Of a stretch of 64,000 nucleotides of DNA, positions 48,301 to 57,852 are shown in pieces. The translations under genes and the position numbers were made by a program. The notes beneath the pieces were generated by a model, which did no database searches, was not told where the DNA came from, and saw nothing but the letters and a program-made list of their open reading frames with translations. This stretch comes from Edolisoma coerulescens (lineage: Eukaryota; Chordata; Aves; Passeriformes; Campephagidae), in the NCBI GenBank assembly GCA_013397115.1, contig VWZW01002452.1:12755-76754 (forward strand). Reading direction: 5' to 3'. The number at the start of each line of letters is the position of its first letter. The first letter of the stretch is position 1.

Positions 48301-51300
48301 GAACACTTCCACAGCACGTCCCAGTGTGCTCCAGCCTGCATCTCCCTCTTCTGGCAGGCGGGGACACAGCATTTCCCCCTCTAGAGACCTCCTCCCTTCC
48401 CAGCTTCTTGATCTCAGCCAGGGATTTCTCCCATGTCACTTTAGCTCCACAACCATTTGTGATCCCTTTACAGCTGAAAGAAAGCTCAAGGTGCTGTGTC
48501 AGCAGTGATGCTTCTTTTTGGGATAGGGAGGAAAAAGTGTCCGTACCTTGTGTCTCATGTCCGTACCTTGTGTCTCATGAAAACTGGCAGAGATGGGGGC
48601 TCTACACGGCTGCACGTTGAGCAATGTTCTCGACAGAAGGATTTCTCTGCAACAGGGAAAAGTGCAAAGGAATATTGTTGGAAAGAGTTGGACCCCGCTG
48701 CGTATTTCAGAGTCTAAGCAGGCACAGTGAGTGACGCTCTTCTCTCTCACAGGTTAGCCAAGAAGAAGAAGACAGGCAAGAAGAAGAAGGTGAAGCCTGA
48801 GGAGGCAGTGAACAGCCCGGCGCCCGCAGCGCCCGAGGCCAGCGGGGACAGCGGCATCAACGGGCTCAGTGACAGGGAGGAGCCGCCGAGGGACGAGGGC
48901 CCCGCGGCCCCGGGCGGGCCGGAGGAGGGCGGGGAGCGCGCTGCCCTCGGCCCGCTGGCCCTGCGAATCCCCGAGATGAAGGACACGTCCATGGAGAGCG
49001 TGGGGCAGCCCCTGAGCAAGGTCATGGACAGGCTCAACGGGCAGCTGGACCCCGGGGGCTGGAGCGCCGCCCTGGAGCCCCCCGGGCAGCCCTTTCGGAC
49101 CGGCACGCCAGGGGAGACCCCGGATGGATCGTCCTCTGGCGACTTTAGCGAGGGGATTTCAGCCCCCATGGACTTCTACCGATTTACCGTCGAGAGTCCA
49201 AACGCTGCTGCACCAGGTGGTGGCCACCATGACCCTCCAGGGCCTGGCCAACCACCACATGTTTCTGGTAGCCCTGAGGCTCCTGAAGAAGAAGAAAGCA
49301 GAGAGGGAGAAGCAGTTGGGGCAGTAGAGGAGCCTGAAAGGGCGAGTGATGACCCTCAAACAAGCCAGACAGAAACCACCAACCCCCAGGCTCTCTGTGA
49401 GCCCAAGAAGGAGCAGCCCAGCCCTTCCCCAAGCAGTGCTGAGGACTCTGGGGTGGAGGAAGGGCAGGGCAGCCCCTCGGAGCTGACCCATCCCTCTGAG
49501 TTCAGGTGAGGATGGGTTTGCTCAGCAGGGAGAGCATCTTCCAAACAATCTTGAGCTCAATTTGACACCTTTCCCCTTTGTCCTTGGGTTGGGGGCAAAG
49601 CCCATCCTTCTCCAGGATGAAGAGGAGGCACAAAGGGTCAGGAGGAGAAGGTCTTGGGGAGCTAACAAGTGCCCAAATCATGGACATGTTCAACAAGGAA
49701 GGGGATTGCCCTTCCAGCCTCACATCCATGTCCATCCTCTGCTGTCTCTCTCCACAGGGTGGATAACAACCATCTCCTCCTGCTGATGATCCACGTCTTT
49801 CGGGAGAACGAGGAGCAGTTGTTCAGGGTAAGGGATCTCCATCGATGGAAGGACCAGCTCTGAGCCTGCATCAGCCCAGGGCTGAGCTCTTTTCTTTCCA
49901 TGCAGATGATCCGAATGAGCACGGGGCACATGGAAGGGAACCTGCAGCTGATCTACGTCCTGCTGACAGATTGTTACGTGTACCTGATCAGGAAAGGTAT
50001 CTCACCCCCACAGCCTCTGGGCTCAGCAGCAGGGAGGGAGGCTCCATCCATGGCTTGTCCGTGGATTAGGCCACCACAGCTCACTGCCTTCACTGCCAGT
50101 TCCCTTGTGTCCCCTGGTCACAGGAGGGAGCTCAGGTTGACTTGTCCCCCGAGGAGCCCTGGGACACGTGTCCCATGGCTCTGTGCTGCCTGGGACATGG
50201 CTCAGTTTGCAGGTCCATCGCTGCTGCTGCAAAGGGGGTCCTGTGCCCCCCTTCACGTGGCTCTGTGTGTCTGTGCCAGGGGCAGCGGAGAAGCCGTACA
50301 TGGTGGAGGAGGCCGTGTCCTACAGTGAGCTGGATTACATCTCGGTGAGCCTGGCCAGAGGCGAGTGGGGGGTCAGTTCTCGCCTGTCCAAGGGGTGAAG
50401 GTGCCCAGAGCATTGCAGAGGGGTGTGTTTGTGTCCATGGGGAGTGTTCTGGGCAGTGAACCTTTGAGACTGGGAGAGTTGAAGTGATGCCCCTTCCAAT
50501 TCCACCTCTGTGGGTGCCCACGTTGCTCACCTCTTTGCATGGGCAGCGGAGTGACCACTGACCCTCTCCCCGGGGCCAGAAGCCCAGTCATCCCTGCTCT
50601 GTTGCCCCTGATCCCATGCCTGGCTTCCCTGACCATTCCTGTGTGGCACAGGTGGGGCTGGATCAGCAGACGGTGACCCTGGTGTGCACCAACCGGAGGA
50701 AGCAGTTCCTGCTCGACACCGCTGACGTGGCTCTCACCGAGTGAGTGGGGAACCGGAGCACGGAACTCTGGAATTCTTGGACTTGGGGAATGTGGGAGAC
50801 TCCGGAGGCAGCCCTTCATGACAGTCCTGCCACCAGTGGGGGGCTTGGGGGTCGGTTTGATGCCACTGGCTGAACCCAGCAGACAGCTGGAAATGCCTCA
50901 GGCGTGGATACAGCCAAAGTATCTTCCCTGGATAAAGTCACCCCATCCCTCAGTCTGAGCCTTGGGGCTCTGGGCAATGCAGACCACGTGTCCCTTGTGT
51001 CACTCAGGATGAGTAGGGATGAGCTCTTGAGTTCCAAGGCATGTCCCCAGGTCTCTGTGTGTGCTGTCAGCTCAGGGAGGTGACCATCAGGTCATACTGG
51101 GATCTGTGCTGGGATGTCCCAGTGTCACCCATCTCCTTTCTGGAGTTCAGACTTTGCAACCTCCCATCACCTTTGGTCTGTAGGTTGATTTTGCGACTCT
51201 TTGGTCTGGAGGACCAGAGGCCCACGGTTAAGGGGAGCCCCTTGGGCACCAGAGTATATGAGGGAGATAAGGGGCTGTTTGCCCCAGCCTTGTCAGAAAT

Positions 51301-53730
51301 CTCTGCCTTCCTCTCAGGTTCTTCCTGGTCTCCTTGAAGTCAGCCATGATCAAAGGGTGCCGGGAGCCCCCGTATCCCAGCATCCTCACAGATGCCACCA
51401 TGGAGAAACTGGCACTGGCCAAGTTTGTGGCGCAGGAGTCCAAGTGTGAGGTGAGGTTGGGTATCATCACCACCACTGCGGGTGACGAAGGCTCGCGGGA
51501 GACTCCCTTGACTCCTCCTGGTTCTCACAGGCCTGCAGCGTGGTTGTGCGTTTCTACGGCCTCGTGCACTGGGAGGACCCCATGGACGAGGCGCTGGGAC
51601 CTGCCAGCAGCAGCTGCTCCTCTGCGGAAAATGCCGTCACCAAGGACGGCATCCTGCACTACAAGGCGGGGACCTCCTACCTGGGCAAGGAGCAGTGGAA
51701 GCCCTGCTTTGTGGTGCTCAGGTGGGCACCGGGGCTGGGGTCAGATGGGGCTCTTGGGAGAAGGTGCTGAGAGCAGTTTGCTGCCTGGGAGCTGCTTGGG
51801 AGGTGGAGAGGACTCATCTTGGCACCTAAAGGGGCCAAGCCACCAGTTTCGTGGCTAAAGCCACCGGTTGTGGGTGCCCAGCAGCAAGAATGTGACCCCA
51901 CAGGGCTGCGTGGGTGGAGGGCAGGGCAGGGGTGGCTGTGGGACCCAAGGCAGGGCACCAGAGCTGAGCTGGCCTCAGTTACCCCCTCTGATCTTCCCAA
52001 ACGGCAGCAACGGGATCCTGTACCAGTACCCGGATCGCACGGACGTCACCCCTCTGCTCTCCATCAACATGGGGTAAGTGGCTGGTAGGACACAGCACCC
52101 AGACTCGATGGGGATCTGGGGAGCAGGAGCTGCTTGGGATGTCCAGGGAGGGGTTCGGGGCTGGATCATGACCTGGTCCGTGCCGCAGGAATCCCGGCTG
52201 CTCCTGCCTGGGGGCAGGTGCCCGTTTGCTTTGGCTCCAGTGCATGCCACTGGAAATGGGCTCACTTCCTTCCTTGGATGGAGCCTTGGCCTCTGAAGGG
52301 GGACACATCCCTCCACGAGCCATGCTGGGAGACCCACTGTGCTCAACTCCAGCTGTCCCGCAACGTGTAGAGCCTGGAGATGGTCCTTGGAGCAGTCCCA
52401 GGGGATGTCACGGATGGGAAATGGGTGTTGGGAAGAGGGGCGAGGTGCTGCCCAGGGAGGGCAGTCGGAGGCTGTTTTCAGGCTCGTGCTGGCCCCTCCA
52501 TCCCACTCATCTCCCCCCTCCCCCTCTCTCCCAGCGGCGAGCAGTGCGGGGGATGCCGGCGCTCCAACACCACCGACCGGCCCCACTCCTTCCAGGTGAT
52601 CCTGACGGACCGGCCCTCCCTGGAGCTGAGCGCCGAGAACGAGGAGGACATGGCAGACTGGATGCAGTACTTCTGCCAGGCCGTCTCCAAAGGGGTGAGC
52701 TGGGGACGGGCCCCGAGCGTGGGTGCTTTGACCCCCTCCTTTGCCCTGAGCAGGAATGTCTGGCAGGATGGAGCAGGCAGCTTTATCCTGAGGCAGGAGG
52801 GTTTCCCCACAGGGGACCCCGTGGAGATGAGGCTCCATCATGCCAGGTTTTACCCGCCCTTCCCCACCCCACACAGGTGATCCCCCAGGGTGTTGCCCCG
52901 ACGCCATGCGTTCCCTGCTGCCTGGTGCTGACGGACGAGAAGGCTTTCACGTGCCACGAGGACTGTCAGACCAGCTTCTTCCGCTCGCTGGGCACCGCGG
53001 AGCTGAGGGACGTCACCGCTGTCTCCACGGAGGCCGGCAAGGAGTACTGTATCCTGGTGAGCGCAGGGCCTTGGGACCCGCTGGCCCGGGGCTGGGCGAG
53101 CACCCAGTGCTGACACCCAGCCCCTCTCGGTGTTTAGGAGTTTGCTCAGGACAGCAAGGAGTTCCTGCCCCCCTGGGTCCTCTATTTTAGTTGCACTACA
53201 GAACTGGAGAGGTTCCTGTCAGCGCTGAACGTCGCGTGGAGGAACATCTACCAAGTGAGCACGTGGGGCTGCCTCACAGCCTCACGGCGTGAGGAAGGGC
53301 AGAGGGGTGAATTTGTCCCTGTAGGATGAATCCAGCTTTCCCACAAAGGGCAGGAGAGCCACGGAGCTCCTCTGGGTCCATATAACCACAGGATGTGGGA
53401 TTTAGAGCCTGGCAAGACAAGCCACAAGCATCCAGGGCTGGCGAGGGGAGGGGGAGGAACCTGGGTCAGCCCCACTGTCACCATCTTCATGCCACAGGCC
53501 CCTTTCCCATGAGGATTTGAGGTGGTTTTACAGCGAGAGGGAGAAGGGACTGTTGTCTGTTCCCCTCCTGACACCCCACGCCTGTGTTTCAGGTCGATCT
53601 CCAGCACAAGGCCATTCTGGATGCTGCTGTGAAGAAGAAATGTGAGGACGCCCAGAGCCTCATCGACAGCGCCTGGCAGCGCAGTGACAGCCTCTGCCGG
53701 GGACGGGCTGAGCGGGACCCCTGGTGTTGA
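27310..53730 (+). CDS. PLEKHM2: PLEKHM2 (SKIP), RUN/PH adaptor for ARL8 and kinesin-1
   Basis: Twenty coding exons: 27310-27369, 39866-39972, 40123-40232, 41527-41626, 42113-42200, 42669-42855, 45096-45155, 47449-47683, 48753-49505, 49758-49827, 49906-49996, 50280-50344, 50652-50740, 51318-51450, 51531-51721, 52008-52073, 52535-52694, 52877-53056, 53138-53254, 53593-53730. They sum to exactly 3000 nt, or 999 residues (human is about 1019). The start MEPAEVKDRILENI is conserved. The RUN domain is at about residues 36-155, and two tryptophan-acidic kinesin-light-chain motifs are at W207 (LEWDD) and W236 (DWEDGD). Next come a polybasic run (KKKKTGKKKK) and a long polar exon 9. The PH domain (about 750-853) is followed by a conserved C-terminal module ending SLCRGRAERDPWC. 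Family knowledge: binds ARL8B on lysosomes and recruits kinesin-1 for outward transport. Intron 1 is 12.5 kb; later introns are mostly short. Confidence 0.97.
27418..29529. repeat. 2.1-kb near-identical direct duplication, copy 1
   Basis: Runs from gggggctaggcctgggg to ttaatttctaccatc. It matches copy 2 (29531-31646) almost base for base. Differences spotted: one 4-bp length change near 27462/29571 and about seven substitutions. It ends exactly at the single N (29530). Its first ~560 bases are a G-rich degenerate minisatellite (tggggacagccctgggga type). Confidence 0.95.
29530..29530. other. Single-N assembly junction between the two copies
   Basis: One N exactly between the end of copy 1 and the start of copy 2. 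This pattern is expected when two overlapping contigs or haplotypes were joined without being merged. Confidence 0.97.
29531..31646. repeat. 2.1-kb near-identical direct duplication, copy 2
   Basis: Second copy of the block at 27418-29529, with the same order of all small internal frames (offset 2117 bases after the indel). The sequence continues uniquely after accatc at 31646. Confidence 0.95.
40352..40530 (-). mobile_element. CR1 LINE 3'-end fragment, reverse orientation
   Basis: Lies in PLEKHM2 intron 3. On the + strand it reads 'ggaatcattaaagttggaa', 'aggacctctaagatcatcg', 'ccaccacttccctgggcag' and 'cctgttcc', the reverse complement of a classic CR1 3' end. The minisatellite begins about 110 bases downstream. 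Confidence 0.9.
40640..40986. repeat. 45-bp minisatellite, about 8 copies, in PLEKHM2 intron 3
   Basis: Tandem units of 45 bp of the form gaagggttcctggcagatgg, gagtcctgcagggccgtgcc, cttgg. The last five are highly similar and the first three are more diverged. The period is divisible by three, so frames stay open on both strands. This gives 172 codons on + (40578-41096) and 157 on - (40589-41062), both spurious as genes. Confidence 0.93.
43005..43288 (+). mobile_element. CR1 LINE 3'-end fragment (about 280 bp)
   Basis: In PLEKHM2 intron 6. Starts around 'gacaagggggaacgggttt' and contains 'gaaattcttccctgtgagg', 'ccctggcacagggtgccca' and 'cttggagcaacctgggaca'. It ends 'ccattctgtgatgattctg'. 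Confidence 0.92.
46375..46430 (+). mobile_element. Short CR1 3' tail
   Basis: In PLEKHM2 intron 7: 'ggttggacttgattatctt' followed by 'ggatctttccaacctaagc' and 'aattccatga'. Confidence 0.75.
46670..46775 (-). mobile_element. CR1 3' end, reverse orientation
   Basis: In PLEKHM2 intron 7. The + strand reads 'catagaaccatggaatggt', 'ttgggttggaagggaccgt' and 'catgggcagggacaccttcc', the reverse complement of the CR1 terminus. Confidence 0.88.
48541..48579. repeat. Two 20-bp tandem copies in PLEKHM2 intron 8
   Basis: Unit ccgtaccttgtgtctcatgt at 48541 and again at 48561. Perfect apart from the last base. Confidence 0.9.
51531..52694 (+). other. PLEKHM2: PLEKHM2 exons 15-17: PH domain
   Basis: Encodes VTKDGILHYKAGTSYLGKEQ, WKPCFVVL, SNGILYQYPDRTDVTPLLSI, FQVILTDRPSLELSAENEED and MADWMQYFCQAVSKG. 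The order is that of a pleckstrin-homology fold, with the invariant Trp in the last helix (MADWMQ). The insert GGEQCGGCRRSN sits between strands. Lipid preference cannot be read from sequence. Confidence 0.92.
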
Positions 53731-54507
53731 CACTGGCCAGGGGAGGACAGCTCACAGGGGCCCATTTTTGGGGATCAGGGCCTGTATCTGGCCAACTGGC
53801 ACCCCAAACCCTCCTGCCATCGCTTGGTCCCCACCAGGGCCGTGCCTGCAGCGTGGACCCCGTGCTCTCTGCCGCGCCGGGGCCCTCTGGCGTGGTTTGG
53901 GGAGCAGCCAGATGCTTCACCACCTGCGCCTTCCTCCTCGTCCAGCTGCCACGGGGCAAATAATTTGCCTTTCACAGAATAATATCCCAGTAGTAGTGAG
54001 GGAGAGGGTGGGAGCAGGGTGGGCTGGGACGAGCATCCCCATTGTGGTGGGGAGCAGGACTGAGGACTTGTTCATTTTCGAACAGGGTCGGGGCGCGGAG
54101 GGGTGAGGCGGGAACACTCAGTCGCTACCGTGCATGTTTTGTTGCTCATACAATCACCGAGGACGCCTCCTGGAGAGCTTGCCCGGGGCCTCCAGGGCCA
54201 CCACTGAACCCCTCTCATCCTGTCCAGGAGATTTGAGGCTAAGGAAGAAGGAACGGGGCCAAATATTTGGCTTTAAACGTGGTTTTAGGAGATCTCAGCA
54301 GCTGGTTTGTGGTTTGGATGCTGGCCCTGTCCACGGGGCGAGAAGAGATGGAGTTCCACGTTCTTCAGGTGTCGTGAGGAACGTTGTCACGTGGCTGCCA
54401 CCAAACACGTCCCCATCTCTTCGGCTCACTGCATCTGAGGCCAGCGAGGACCCATCGCCACTTGCGCTCCACAATGAGCACTTTGGGGCACAACCCCAGC
54501 TTTTAAA

Positions 54508-54531
54508 TAATATTAATAATAATAATAATAA
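54508..54531. repeat. (AAT)n microsatellite in PLEKHM2 3' UTR
   Basis: aataatattaataataataa followed by further taat units. One interruption. Confidence 0.9.
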
Positions 54532-54605
54532 TCTGGAGACCTTCTCATGTAATATACGTTCACGGGGCCTTTTTCTGGGAGGAAACGTACGTGACTGAAT
54601 GTATA

Positions 54606-54613
54606 TGTACATA
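54606..54613 (+). promoter_or_regulatory. PLEKHM2: Pumilio response element (UGUANAUA)
   Basis: TGTACATA matches the PUM1/PUM2 consensus exactly and lies 25 bases upstream of the poly(A) hexamer, a favourable position. Binding is inferred. Confidence 0.4.
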
Positions 54614-54638
54614 CATCTGCTTCCTTTCCCCCTCCCCA

Positions 54639-54644
54639 AATAAA
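54639..54644 (+). terminator. PLEKHM2: PLEKHM2 poly(A) signal AATAAA
   Basis: The only AATAAA between the PLEKHM2 stop and the SLC25A34 promoter region that I found; about 910 bases after the stop. Confidence 0.8.
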
Positions 54645-55190
54645 TAGACCTTGGTAACTCAGCCTTGGCCCTACGCCAGATTCTGTCATCAGGGGCTGCT
54701 GCTCCTGCTGCTGCCGTCACTTTGGAGCCTGCGGAAGGCCTCTGGGGCAGGGAGAAAGGGAAATTTGGATGAAAAGGGGAGAACGTGCACCCCCAGCTCC
54801 TCACTCAACCCCAGCAGCGTTAACCCTGCGGTGGGACGCGTTCGTGGAAATTACCCGTCAGCACACAGAGTCTTGATGCTTTGTCCTTGTTGATCTCTGG
54901 ATCGGGGAGCTATTCCCAGTCCCCTGGATCCGGGAGGTCCAGTCCAGACAAGAAAGAAACAGCCATGGGGCCAGCCCCCAGCGTCCCCCACTGTCCCCAT
55001 AAACCCTCCTTGACTTCTGACATCAAAACGAGGGTGTTCGGGGGATATCGGGACTGGGACAGCCACTGGCATGGGGAGGATATTGGGGACAAGTTTGGGA
55101 TATGGGGGCTTCACACGTCCTCCCCCTCGGTAACCACGGAAGTGCCTCGGCCAAAGGGTAAACCGGGTCCCAGGGAGTCCCTGCGCAGCG

Positions 55191-55200
55191 CTAAAAATAG
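55191..55200 (+). promoter_or_regulatory. SLC25A34: Perfect MEF2-type site ctaaaaatag upstream of SLC25A34
   Basis: Fits YTA(A/T)4TAR exactly. It sits 84 bases before the assembly gap that hides the SLC25A34 start, so it is probably in the proximal promoter. An A/T-rich core here could also act as a TATA-like element. SLC25A34 is known as a muscle-enriched carrier, which would suit MEF2 control (inference). Confidence 0.45.
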
Positions 55201-55283
55201 GAATCCACGGTGGGGGCCGGGACGCCGCCATCCCCCACCCCCCGCAGCATTGTCCCGTGGGAAGCCCCAATTTCAGAGCACCG

Positions 55284-55624
55284 NNNNNNNNNNNNNNNNN
55301 NNNNNNNNNNNNNNNNNNNNNNNNNNNNNNNNNNNNNNNNNNNNNNNNNNNNNNNNNNNNNNNNNNNNNNNNNNNNNNNNNNNNNNNNNNNNNNNNNNNN
55401 NNNNNNNNNNNNNNNNNNNNNNNNNNNNNNNNNNNNNNNNNNNNNNNNNNNNNNNNNNNNNNNNNNNNNNNNNNNNNNNNNNNNNNNNNNNNNNNNNNNN
55501 NNNNNNNNNNNNNNNNNNNNNNNNNNNNNNNNNNNNNNNNNNNNNNNNNNNNNNNNNNNNNNNNNNNNNNNNNNNNNNNNNNNNNNNNNNNNNNNNNNNN
55601 NNNNNNNNNNNNNNNNNNNNNNNN
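55284..55624. other. Assembly gap (341 N)
   Basis: Run of N that removes the 5' end of the SLC25A34 coding sequence (about 50 residues in comparison with the family) and possibly its promoter. Likely a GC-rich sequencing drop-out. Confidence 0.99.
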
Positions 55625-55625
55625 C

Positions 55626-57448
55626 ACGTACCCCCGGCCCTACCGCGGGGTGCTGCGGGCGGCCGTGGCCGTGTGCCGGGCGGACGGGCTGCGGGGGCTG
55701 CAGAAGGGGCTGGCGGCCGGGCTGCTCTACCAGGGGCTCATGAACGGCGTCCGCTTCTACTGCTATTCGCACGCCGAGGACGCCGGCTGGACCGGGGATC
55801 CCGGCGGGACCGTGGCCGCCGGGGCCGTGGCCGGGGCGGTGGGAGCCATCGTGGGCAGCCCCGCGTACCTGGTGAGTGCTGCCCCGCCCCAAAGCCGTGG
55901 GGTGGGGGGGTGTTTTGGGGACACCCCCCCCCCCCCAAAGGTTCGGCATCTTGGCTGCATCCTATAAACACTGGCTTGGTGCATTCCCTCTTCCCCTGCT
56001 TTGCTTCACCCCCCCCCAAAATGTGGGGCTGCTCTGTGCATGCTCTCCCCCAAATCCCCCTCAGAAAACCAGCAGAGAACTCCCCCATAAGGAAATGACC
56101 CCAAATGAAATTGCGGCGGTTTCCCCCCTCCCATTTCAGAGGGTCTCCCCGGTTTTTTGAGGTTGCAGAGCTCCAGCAGTGGGTGTTTGCAGAGTCCCTT
56201 TGCCCTGGGTGAGAGGGGTAAAAGAAACGGGATTCAAAGTCTGGAGTTACCACTTGGCTACTCAGCTGTGCCCCTCACGTCTGTCGGAGGGGCTGAATCT
56301 TCCCCTCAAAATCTGCCGAGAAGAAGATGGGGGGACCACAGCCGGTCCCAGCAGGGGCATGGGGGGTTTTGTCACCTGGCATTGTCCCCTCCAAGGTCAA
56401 GACCCACCTTCAAGCCCAGACACTGTCGGCCATGGCCGTGGGCCACCAGCACAACCACGAGGTGAGTGGGGACAGGGTTGGGTGGGGGGGACACAGAGGA
56501 TTTGGTGGCGCCTTGTCCGTGCACGCTCCGGGACCCAGCGGGGCCGATGCTATTTTGGTCAGCAGGAATTTAAAGCTGTTGTTTGGCTGCTTGGCCCCGT
56601 AACGATGCTATAAATAACAGAGCGAGAACAGAGCGGGGGTGACAGGCACGTGGGGCTGTGATACCGAATCCAGAGAATCCAGACCCCCTGAGATCTCTCC
56701 AAAGCCAGTAGTGGCTTCGTGTCACCAGTGACCAACCGGGGTGGGAAATTTTGCCGGGGTGGGAAAGTTTGGCCAGGTGGGATGCACCATTCCCGTTTTC
56801 CCCAATTTCCTCTCTTCCCCAGAGTATCTCCAGCGCTTTCAGGAGCATCTACCAGCAGCACGGGGTGGTGGGGTTGTGGCGGGGGGTGACGGGCGCCGTG
56901 CCCCGCGTGGCCGTGGGCTCGGCCGTGCAGCTCGCCACCTTCGCCTCTGCCAAGGACTGGGTCTGCGAGCGCCAGGTGAGCGGGAATGGGCCGGCTCCGG
57001 CCGCCCCCCGCGCTCCCCGTTAGGGCTGCGAAGAGCTGACGCCGGCGCTTCCCGCAGTGGTTCAGCAAGGGCAGCTGGGCGGCGGTGCTGGCGGGGGGCA
57101 TGGTGAGCGGTGTGGCCGTGGCTGTGACGATGACACCTTTCGACGTGATCAGCACCCGTCTCTACAACCAGCCGGTGGACGCCGACGGCTCGGTAAGGCT
57201 ATTCCGGACACGGCTCAGGGGACACGCGGCTTTTCCCGGGACTGCATCCGGCAGGGGTGCGCAGCTGGCTCCTCTCTCCCCAGGGCAAGCTCTACCGGGG
57301 TTTTTTGGATTGTGTCCTGCAAATCTCCAGCAAAGAGGGGCTGCTGGGCTTGTACAAGGGCATCGGCGCCGTCTACCTCCGCCTCGGCCCCCACACCGTC
57401 CTCAGCCTCTTCTTTTGGGACAAGCTCAGGAACATGGTTCAGCACTAG
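55626..57448 (+). CDS. SLC25A34: SLC25A34, mitochondrial carrier (5' end lost in gap)
   Basis: Readable exons: 55626-55871 (starts in the gap), 56396-56461, 56823-56975, 57058-57192, 57284-57448. Together 254 codons plus stop; the family is about 304 residues, so about 50 are in the gap. The frame begins TYPRPYRGVLRAAVAV and runs through GLQKGLAAGLLYQGLMNGVR. The second-repeat signature SPAYLVKTHLQAQ and the third-repeat TPFDVISTRLYNQ are relaxed P-x-D-x-x-K/R carrier motifs, as in SLC25A34/35. The C-terminus is YLRLGPHTVLSLFFWDKLRN. Expected to be a six-helix inner-membrane carrier; substrate unknown. The acceptor before 56396 is aag in place of the usual cag/tag. Confidence 0.95.
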
Positions 57449-57495
57449 CAGCCCCCAGGGCTGTAGGACAGACTCCTGCCACCATCACCGATGTT

Positions 57496-57501
57496 AATAA
57501 A
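57496..57501 (+). terminator. SLC25A34: SLC25A34 poly(A) signal AATAAA
   Basis: Only 48 bases after the stop codon, giving a very short 3' UTR. A GT-rich stretch (ggcgttgtttcggggtcttt) follows. Confidence 0.85.
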
Positions 57502-57852
57502 GAGGTTTTTCTATTTTTGGCGTTGTTTCGGGGTCTTTGGGGTGGTGCAGATGCAGGGGGACAGGACCTAAATGCTGCGATGCCTCAGGGTGGAGAGGAG
57601 AATGGCAATGCTGGGGTGGGGGGGGGTTAAAGGTGCTGGTGGTCCCTGAGCCTCTCCATGTGCATCTCATCCCTCTTCTCGTCCTAATTTTCACCTCCAC
57701 GGGGCAGCTGGAGCTCGTCTCCTCCGGCCGGGGCTCCAGCTGCCCTGGCTTGCCCCAATAATGATTTACTAGCCGGGGGGGCCACTCCCCGTCTCCGCCC
57801 CGCGGACCTTGGAGCCGGGGCCTGGCTACGCCGTGGCTTCTCTCCATCGAAA

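Larger units (their letters stand above)
53731..54660 (+). other. PLEKHM2: PLEKHM2 3' UTR
   Basis: About 0.93 kb from the TGA to just past the AATAAA at 54639-54644. Contains an (aat)n run near 54508-54531 and a perfect Pumilio-type element TGTACATA at 54606-54613. Confidence 0.8.

Noticed and set aside
51975..52907. 310-codon open frame on the - strand
   Set aside because: Antisense shadow of PLEKHM2 exons 16-18 and GC-rich introns; no recognisable domain.
54881..56098. 405-codon frame and antisense partners crossing the N gap
   Set aside because: More than 110 codons are Ns. The real coding content at 55626-55871 is SLC25A34 in a different frame.
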